A stretch of DNA of 64,000 nt, taken from the NCBI RefSeq assembly GCF_963676065.1, contig NZ_OY780933.1, forward strand, positions 2,768,122-2,832,121, read 5' to 3'. This document shows, in pieces, positions 59,315 through 64,000 of this stretch. The notes under the pieces were generated by a model, which searched no databases, had not been told where the DNA came from, and saw nothing but the letters and a program-made list of their open reading frames with translations. Numbering within the stretch: the stretch's first letter is position 1; each line of letters starts with the position of its first letter. This stretch comes from Maridesulfovibrio sp. (GTDB lineage Bacteria; Desulfobacterota; Desulfovibrionia; Desulfovibrionales; Desulfovibrionaceae). Both the position numbers and the translations under genes were made by a program.

Positions 59315-59349
59315 AGGCTCTGCCCGTGATGTGGCAGGGCCTTTTTTTT
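59315..59349 (+). terminator. Rho-independent terminator after putP
   Basis: GGCTCTGCC pairs with GGCAGGGCC around CGTGATGT, followed by eight T. It lies 32 bp after the putP stop. Confidence 0.85.
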
Positions 59350-59416
59350 AGGATACAAAAGATGTATGCAGTTGAATAACTGTGTTCCATATTAAAAAAT
59401 ATTTCAGGGCAGGCGG

Positions 59417-60601
59417 ATGCCCGATGAGGTCGATATGCTGGATTTTGAACGTAAAAGTATTGTGCTGGTTACCTGCCCCAAAAATTTCAGTCCCTATCTT
59501 GCGGAAGAGGTCGGGCGTCTGGGTTTTAAAATCCGTGCGGAACTTCCCGCCGGAGTTGAAACCAAGGCATCCCTCAACGACTGCATGCGCCTTAATCTCT
59601 GGGTGCGCTGCGGTCATCGCGTTTTGTATCAGCTCAAGCGGTTCAAAGCCGACACTCCGGATCAGATGTACAATCAGGTCAAAGATATGGTCTGGGAGAG
59701 TATTCTCGGACCTGATGATTATCTGACCGTTACATCCTCCGTTCGCACTGAAACCGTCAATGATTCCCGCTTCGCCAATGTTAAGGTTAAAGATGCCATT
59801 GTTGACCGCATCCGTGAGAAAAGCGGCAGACGTCCCTCGTCCGGACCGGATATGACCGGCATTGTAGTCTTTTTATATTGGAAGGATGACGAATGCACAG
59901 TCTATCTGGATACTTCCGGTGTACCTCTTTCCAGACGCGGGTATCGTAAATTCCCTCATAAAGCCCCTTTGCAGGAAACTCTTGCCGCAACTTTAATCCG
60001 GGCCGCAAAATGGTACGGGCGGGGTAACTTTGTTTCTCCCATGTGCGGTAGCGGCACTCTCGCTATCGAGGCTGCGCTTGTTGCTCTGAATGGAGCTCCG
60101 GGCCTGATGCGTGATTACTACTCTTTTATGAAATTGCCCGGTTACAATCCTGAATACTGGGATAATCTGTGCATTGATGCCGAGGACCGGGAGCATGATT
60201 CCATCAATGGGAAGATCATCGCCACCGACCTTGATCCTGAAGCGGTAGAAGCTGCTAAAAAGAATGCCCGTGCTGCCGGTGTGGAACACCACATTCAGTT
60301 TGAAGTATGTGATTTCCGTGATACTTATATTCCCGATGGGGGCGGCGTGATCATGATGAATCCGGAATACGGTGAACGTCTGGGCAACAGAACCAAGCTG
60401 GAAAAAATTTACTCCGCTATCGGAGATTTCTTTAAGGATAAATGTCAGGGCTACAGGGGACTTATTTTTACCGGTAATCTTGAACTTGCAAAATTTATCG
60501 GCCTGAAATCATCGAAAAGGCTTATTTTTTACAATGCCAAAATCGAATGCAGATTGCTTGAATATGAGATTTTTAAAGGCAGCCGCAAGTCACGCTTCTA
60601 A
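59417..60601 (+). CDS. RlmL-like class I SAM rRNA methyltransferase
   Basis: 394 residues. The N-terminus (KNFSPYLAEEVGRLGFKI) leads to a THUMP domain (about 45-165). The methyltransferase core has the SAM motif PMCGSGTLAIEAALVA at about 210, the second motif IIATDLDPEAVEAAKKNAR, and the catalytic MNPEYGERLG. This fits the N-terminal half of E. coli RlmL (m2G2445 of 23S rRNA) and the YpsC type; the m7G domain of RlmKL is absent. The start is preceded by no strong ribosome-binding site, and an internal ATG (59435) is possible. Confidence 0.88.
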   Translation: MPDEVDMLDFERKSIVLVTCPKNFSPYLAEEVGRLGFKIRAELPAGVETKASLNDCMRLNLWVRCGHRVLYQLKRFKADTPDQMYNQVKDMVWESILGPDDYLTVTSSVRTETVNDSRFANVKVKDAIVDRIREKSGRRPSSGPDMTGIVVFLYWKDDECTVYLDTSGVPLSRRGYRKFPHKAPLQETLAATLIRAAKWYGRGNFVSPMCGSGTLAIEAALVALNGAPGLMRDYYSFMKLPGYNPEYWDNLCIDAEDREHDSINGKIIATDLDPEAVEAAKKNARAAGVEHHIQFEVCDFRDTYIPDGGGVIMMNPEYGERLGNRTKLEKIYSAIGDFFKDKCQGYRGLIFTGNLELAKFIGLKSSKRLIFYNAKIECRLLEYEIFKGSRKSRF

Positions 60602-60731
60602 GTTTATTCTTTAATGTCTTGAAAATATTTTTTTTAAAAGTTACTCCCTAGCCTGAAAGTTGCGCGGAAATATTCCGGCAACATCCATTTTTAGTCTGAT
60701 TAATTACTTTGGGAAGTTAAGGAGAGTTTAT

Positions 60732-61100
60732 ATGCCCCGGATTCTCGTCGTTGATGATGATCCGATTTCGCGTCAGGTCCTTAAAGCTATGCTGGAGAAA
60801 GAAGGGCACCTTGTTACTGAAGCTGAAGACGGAGTCAAAGCAGTACAGGGATATGACAGAAGTCAGATAGATCTTGTTATTACAGATATTTTCATGCCGG
60901 AAAAGGAAGGCGTGCAGACTGTACGGGAACTGATGAATGTAAACCCGGATGTTAAAATTATCGCCGTTTCCGGTGGCAGCTCTTCAGCCAATTACGATTC
61001 ACTTGATTGGATCAAAATGTTCGGCGTGAAGTATACATTCACCAAACCTTTTAACGCAAAAGCCATTCTGGACGCAGTGGATGATCTGCTTGGTTTATAA
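60732..61100 (+). CDS. Stand-alone response-regulator receiver protein
   Basis: 122 residues from ATG 60732, with AAGGAGAG upstream. The receiver fold is complete: acidic pair in LVVDDDP, phosphoacceptor aspartate in LVITDIFMPEKEG, Ser/Ala switch region (IAVSGGS), and the lysine FTKPFNAKAIL. No output domain, so it acts on a partner as a single-domain regulator of the CheY type. No kinase gene is adjacent. Confidence 0.9.
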   Translation: MPRILVVDDDPISRQVLKAMLEKEGHLVTEAEDGVKAVQGYDRSQIDLVITDIFMPEKEGVQTVRELMNVNPDVKIIAVSGGSSSANYDSLDWIKMFGVKYTFTKPFNAKAILDAVDDLLGL

Positions 61101-61177
61101 CCTGCATTTCATTTTAATTGGTTGCATATTATCCCGTCCTGCCGTATCCATGCTCCAAAATTAACAGGAAATTATTG

Positions 61178-62158
61178 ATGGCAGATAAAGATAAATTTCG
61201 GGTTAAGCTTGAATTTGATGACGGGGCCCTGGCCAGCATATTATTTGGTGCACAGAATTCCAATCTCGATCTCATTTCACGCCAATCAGGGGTAAGAATT
61301 GAAAGCAGAGGCAACTCTCTGCAATTAATCTCTGATAATGAAGGGCTCATCGATCCGGTCGCAAAGTCCTTTACCCAGCTCTACAAACTATTGAAATCCG
61401 GCAAAGAGGTCTTTCCGCAGGATGTGGAGGCCGCCTACCGTATTCTCTGTCGCGATCCGCGTGCAGATCTGATTAAAATTTTTCGCGATGAACTTTTCGC
61501 GGTTTCCCCTAAAAAGACTTTGACCCCGCGGACTCTGACCCAGCGGGCCTATTTTTCCGCTATCCGTGAAAATGATATGGTCTTTTCGGTCGGTCCTGCC
61601 GGTACAGGTAAAACCTATCTTGCGGTGGCTATGGCTGTTTATGCTCTGCAACGCAAAGAAGTTAACAGGATTATCTTGACCCGTCCTGCTGTTGAAGCGG
61701 GGGAAAAACTCGGTTTCCTGCCGGGTGATCTCGTGGATAAGGTCAATCCTTACATGCGTCCTCTTTACGATGCCCTTTATGATATGCTTGATATGGGTAA
61801 AGTGCAGGATATGATTGAGGAAAATATCATCGAGATAGCACCTCTGGCTTTTATGCGCGGGCGTACGCTGTCCAACGCCTTTGTGATTCTTGATGAAGCG
61901 CAGAATACCACCCCGGAACAGATGAAGATGTTTATCACCCGGCTAGGTTTCGGCTCCAAGGCCGTAGTTACCGGGGATATTACCCAGATTGACCTCCCTA
62001 ACCGCGATCCTTCGGGTTTGGTGGAAGCCATCAATATCTTGCGCGATGTTCGTGGAATCAGTTTTATAAAATTTGAAGACGCTGACGTCATACGCCATCC
62101 GCTTGTTGCCAGGATCGTCAAAGCATACGACCATTACGAATGCAAGGGTGGCAAGTGA
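61178..62158 (+). CDS. ybeZ: PhoH/YbeZ family ATPase
   Basis: 326 residues from ATG 61178 (AGGAAA upstream); the frame is open earlier without a ribosome-binding site. The PhoH core has Walker A (SVGPAGTGKTYLAVAMAVYA) near residue 139, LTRPAVEAGEKLGFLPGD, DEAQNTTPEQMKMFITRLGF and the VVTGDITQIDLP motif. An N-terminal KH-like domain is present. It ends at the ybeY start (TGATG), and the pair acts in ribosome maturation and RNA metabolism. Confidence 0.93.
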   Translation: MADKDKFRVKLEFDDGALASILFGAQNSNLDLISRQSGVRIESRGNSLQLISDNEGLIDPVAKSFTQLYKLLKSGKEVFPQDVEAAYRILCRDPRADLIKIFRDELFAVSPKKTLTPRTLTQRAYFSAIRENDMVFSVGPAGTGKTYLAVAMAVYALQRKEVNRIILTRPAVEAGEKLGFLPGDLVDKVNPYMRPLYDALYDMLDMGKVQDMIEENIIEIAPLAFMRGRTLSNAFVILDEAQNTTPEQMKMFITRLGFGSKAVVTGDITQIDLPNRDPSGLVEAINILRDVRGISFIKFEDADVIRHPLVARIVKAYDHYECKGGK

Positions 62159-62613
62159 TGGGAGTTAATCTGAGCATAGAATGCACGCCGGATGCTAATT
62201 TCCCGCTTGCGAAGAGGGAACTGCTCCGCATGGCGGATATGCTGCTCGATGCTTTGGGGGTTGAGGGTTTTGACTTCGATCTCAAAATAGTAAATGATGC
62301 GGCAATTGCCGTAGTTAATGAAGAATTTCTTGGGTGCGTTGGACCGACCAACGTGCTTAGTTTTCCCTTTTCCGAGAGTCCTGATCTGGAAAAGAACAGT
62401 TTTTTAGGAGAGATAGTTTTGTCTGTGGATACCCTTGTCCGTGAAACCCGGCTCTATGGTCAGTTGCCTGAAGAGCATACCGTAAGGTTGCTTGCGCATG
62501 CGCTGCTGCATCTTGCCGGATACGATCACGGTCCCGAAATGTATTCACTTACAGACAACGCTGTTGAATCTGTTGCTCCCGTGTTCCGCCAGCGAACATC
62601 GGGTTGGCAATAA
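62158..62613 (+). CDS. ybeY: rRNA maturation endonuclease YbeY
   Basis: 151 residues from ATG 62158 (TGATG overlap with ybeZ). The zinc site reads HALLHLAGYDH, which is the family signature HxxxHxxGxxH; the remaining scaffold NEEFLGCVGPTNVLSFPF is also typical. It is a metal-dependent RNase needed for 16S rRNA 3' processing. Co-transcribed with ybeZ. Confidence 0.93.
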   Translation: MGVNLSIECTPDANFPLAKRELLRMADMLLDALGVEGFDFDLKIVNDAAIAVVNEEFLGCVGPTNVLSFPFSESPDLEKNSFLGEIVLSVDTLVRETRLYGQLPEEHTVRLLAHALLHLAGYDHGPEMYSLTDNAVESVAPVFRQRTSGWQ

Positions 62614-62629
62614 CATAAAAGCCAACCCG
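62600..62629 (+). terminator. 9-bp hairpin at the end of ybeY
   Basis: CGGGTTGGC (62600-62608) pairs perfectly with GCCAACCCG (62621-62629), overlapping the ybeY 3' end. No T-run follows; it may slow 3' decay or be a weak terminator. The remaining gap to argF (62630-62820) includes a TTTACA/CAATAA pair that could be a promoter. Confidence 0.45.
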
Positions 62630-62820
62630 TATCCTTGCGGTGTGGTCCTGACCGGGACCGTCCTGACGCCGCTAATGAGTACACCCCGTTTTTTTGCCCT
62701 TTTTTGGTGAAATAGGTAAATTTTTTTAGTTTACAATGGCGGGTCTTATAGGCAATAATTCCCGATTGCTATTTTTCATTGTCAGTTAAGGCTCACCCTA
62801 AATATATTTGGAGTTTTACG

Positions 62821-63798
62821 ATGATTAGACATCTCCTTAAAATTAATGATGTTCCCCGCTCAGAACTCGGACAGCTTCTGCTGCGTGCAAAAGAGCTCAA
62901 AGATAATGACATCAGGAACGACGCCCTTAAAGGGAAGACCGTTATTCTTGTTTTTGAAAAAGCTTCCACCCGTACCCGTGTTTCTTTTGATGTTGCTATC
63001 GAACATCTCGGCGGGCATTCCATTTTCATGACCCCGGCAGAATCACAGCTCGGCAGGAGCGAACCTCTGGAAGATACCGCGCAGGTTCTTTCCCGGTTTG
63101 CGGATGCCATGGTTGTACGTACTTTTGGACAGCAGAAAGTGCGCACCCTTGCGGAGCACGGCTCCATTCCGGTCATTAACGCCCTGACCGACAGGTATCA
63201 TCCCTGTCAGGTTCTGAGCGATATGCTGACAATTTACGAAAGAACTCCTGATCTGGCGAATGTACATGTCGCATGGGTCGGCGATGGAAACAACATGGCC
63301 CATTCATGGATTAACGCCGCCATCTACTTTCCGTTCTACCTGACTCTCGCTTTTCCGAAAGGATATGAACCGGACCATGATGTTCTTTCCCGCGCATTGT
63401 CCATGGGTGCTAAAATCAACCTCAGCTATGATCCTGTTGAGGCTGTCAAAGGCGCCCATTACGTTAATACCGATGTCTTCGCATCAATGGGACAGGAAGA
63501 AGAGCAGAAAAAACGTGAGCTGGCTTTTGCCGCTTATCAGGTAAATGATAAACTTCTCGAGCATGCTGATCCTGATTGCAAGGTAATGCACTGCCTGCCC
63601 GCACACCGTGGTGAGGAAGTTACCGCAGAAGTGCTGGATGGTCCCAGATCTATCATTTTTGATCAGGCTGAAAACAGACTGCACATGCAGAAAGCCATCC
63701 TTGAATGGGCGGTGAACGGCATTGAAGTGGATTACGATGCAGTTGAAGAGCTGCTCGGACCCGTGCAGGCTGTTCCGCATATGCACACTGTAGAGTAA
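62821..63798 (+). CDS. argF: Ornithine carbamoyltransferase
   Basis: 325 residues from ATG 62821 with GGAG 7 bp upstream; a start at 62779 would extend without a ribosome-binding site. The carbamoyl-phosphate loop is FEKASTRTRVSFD (STRTR), the YHPCQVLSD and HCLPAHRGEEV motifs are intact. It joins carbamoyl phosphate with ornithine to give citrulline in arginine synthesis. The next gene is argG, the following step of the pathway. Confidence 0.96.
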   Translation: MIRHLLKINDVPRSELGQLLLRAKELKDNDIRNDALKGKTVILVFEKASTRTRVSFDVAIEHLGGHSIFMTPAESQLGRSEPLEDTAQVLSRFADAMVVRTFGQQKVRTLAEHGSIPVINALTDRYHPCQVLSDMLTIYERTPDLANVHVAWVGDGNNMAHSWINAAIYFPFYLTLAFPKGYEPDHDVLSRALSMGAKINLSYDPVEAVKGAHYVNTDVFASMGQEEEQKKRELAFAAYQVNDKLLEHADPDCKVMHCLPAHRGEEVTAEVLDGPRSIIFDQAENRLHMQKAILEWAVNGIEVDYDAVEELLGPVQAVPHMHTVE

Positions 63799-63843
63799 TT
63801 TAAGATTAGATATATTTTAGGCATATTTTGAAGGATTTATAAA

Positions 63844-64000
63844 ATGAGTAAAATTGAAAAAGTAGTATTGGCATATTCCGGCGGTCTGGATACCTCCATT
63901 ATTCTTAAATGGATCAAGAAGGAGTATGACTGCGAAGTTATAACTCTTACCGCTGACCTCGGTCAGGGCGAAGAACTTGACGGAATTGAGGAAAAAGCCC
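63844..64000 (+). CDS. argG: Argininosuccinate synthase (5' part only)
   Basis: ATG 63844 (AAGGA upstream) opens a frame to the window edge: [20 protein letters not shown] carries the ATP-pyrophosphatase P-loop SGGLDTS of argininosuccinate synthase, followed by [15 protein letters not shown]. It ligates citrulline and aspartate, and follows argF by 45 bp, forming an arginine operon. 52 codons are visible. Confidence 0.96.
   Translation, partial: MSKIEKVVLAYSGGLDTSIILKWIKKEYDCEVITLTADLGQGEELDGIEEKA

Noticed and set aside
1..64000. CRISPR array or reverse transcriptase/diversity-generating element
   Set aside because: No regularly spaced repeat array and no reverse-transcriptase-like protein were seen; the CGTCA-type repeats are irregular and lie in coding sequence.

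Overview
The window is a piece of a Gram-negative bacterial chromosome carrying one complete-looking prophage. Inferred only from gene content and protein style, the host is probably a marine Desulfovibrio-type (Desulfovibrionales) bacterium. Pointers are a ThiD-ThiN fusion, a PocR-type sensor kinase, a DisA_N-type protein and the moderate GC content.

Left chromosomal flank (1-7669): an exported protein cut by the window edge, a DisA_N (diadenylate cyclase-like) protein, a YgiQ-type radical SAM protein, a PocR-PAS-histidine kinase, thiDN, and a tRNA-Leu(UAG). Right flank (56683-64000): two small genes, a PutP-type sodium/solute symporter, an RlmL-like RNA methyltransferase, a stand-alone response-regulator receiver, phoH/ybeZ-ybeY, argF and the start of argG.

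Prophage (7613-56682, about 49 kb): it is bounded by a perfect 122-bp direct repeat that runs from the anticodon arm of tRNA-Leu through the tRNA's own terminator. Left to right it holds: (i) a rightward early/replication block with a DnaB-like helicase, small Zn-binding and ASCH-like proteins, a replication-initiator-like protein and HTH proteins (7776-14175); (ii) a core-only tyrosine recombinase, the large terminase and two small genes (14360-17284); (iii) an AT-rich leftward accessory cassette: pentapeptide-repeat membrane protein, membrane protein, SEC-C protein (17281-20598); (iv) lysis-like genes, portal, scaffold, N4-gp56-type capsid protein, adaptors, tail and ejection proteins of a short-tailed phage (20847-36835); (v) one 11.5-kb gene for a 3,835-residue polyvalent protein with methyltransferase, SNO-type helicase, zincin-like and LPD38-like regions (36838-48345); (vi) a second AT-rich accessory cassette with an exported SNase-type nuclease, a membrane-anchored T5orf172 protein and two membrane proteins (48404-51544); (vii) the lysogeny/maintenance block: repressor, divergent Cro-like gene, ParA, ParB-like protein, excisionase and integrase (51679-56403).

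The most unusual signal lies inside the giant gene. Two ORFs (40184-40666 and 44114-44476) sit in the same +1 frame, each with a Shine-Dalgarno-like sequence. They read as ordinary, well-composed proteins exactly where the main frame turns into Gly/Ser/Arg/Glu-rich linker, and each ends where the main frame becomes domain-like again. They are candidate overprinted genes, or former separate genes captured when neighbours fused by read-through. A dispersed palindromic repeat containing CGTCATGACGTCA recurs in linkers of this gene and in the parB-like gene.
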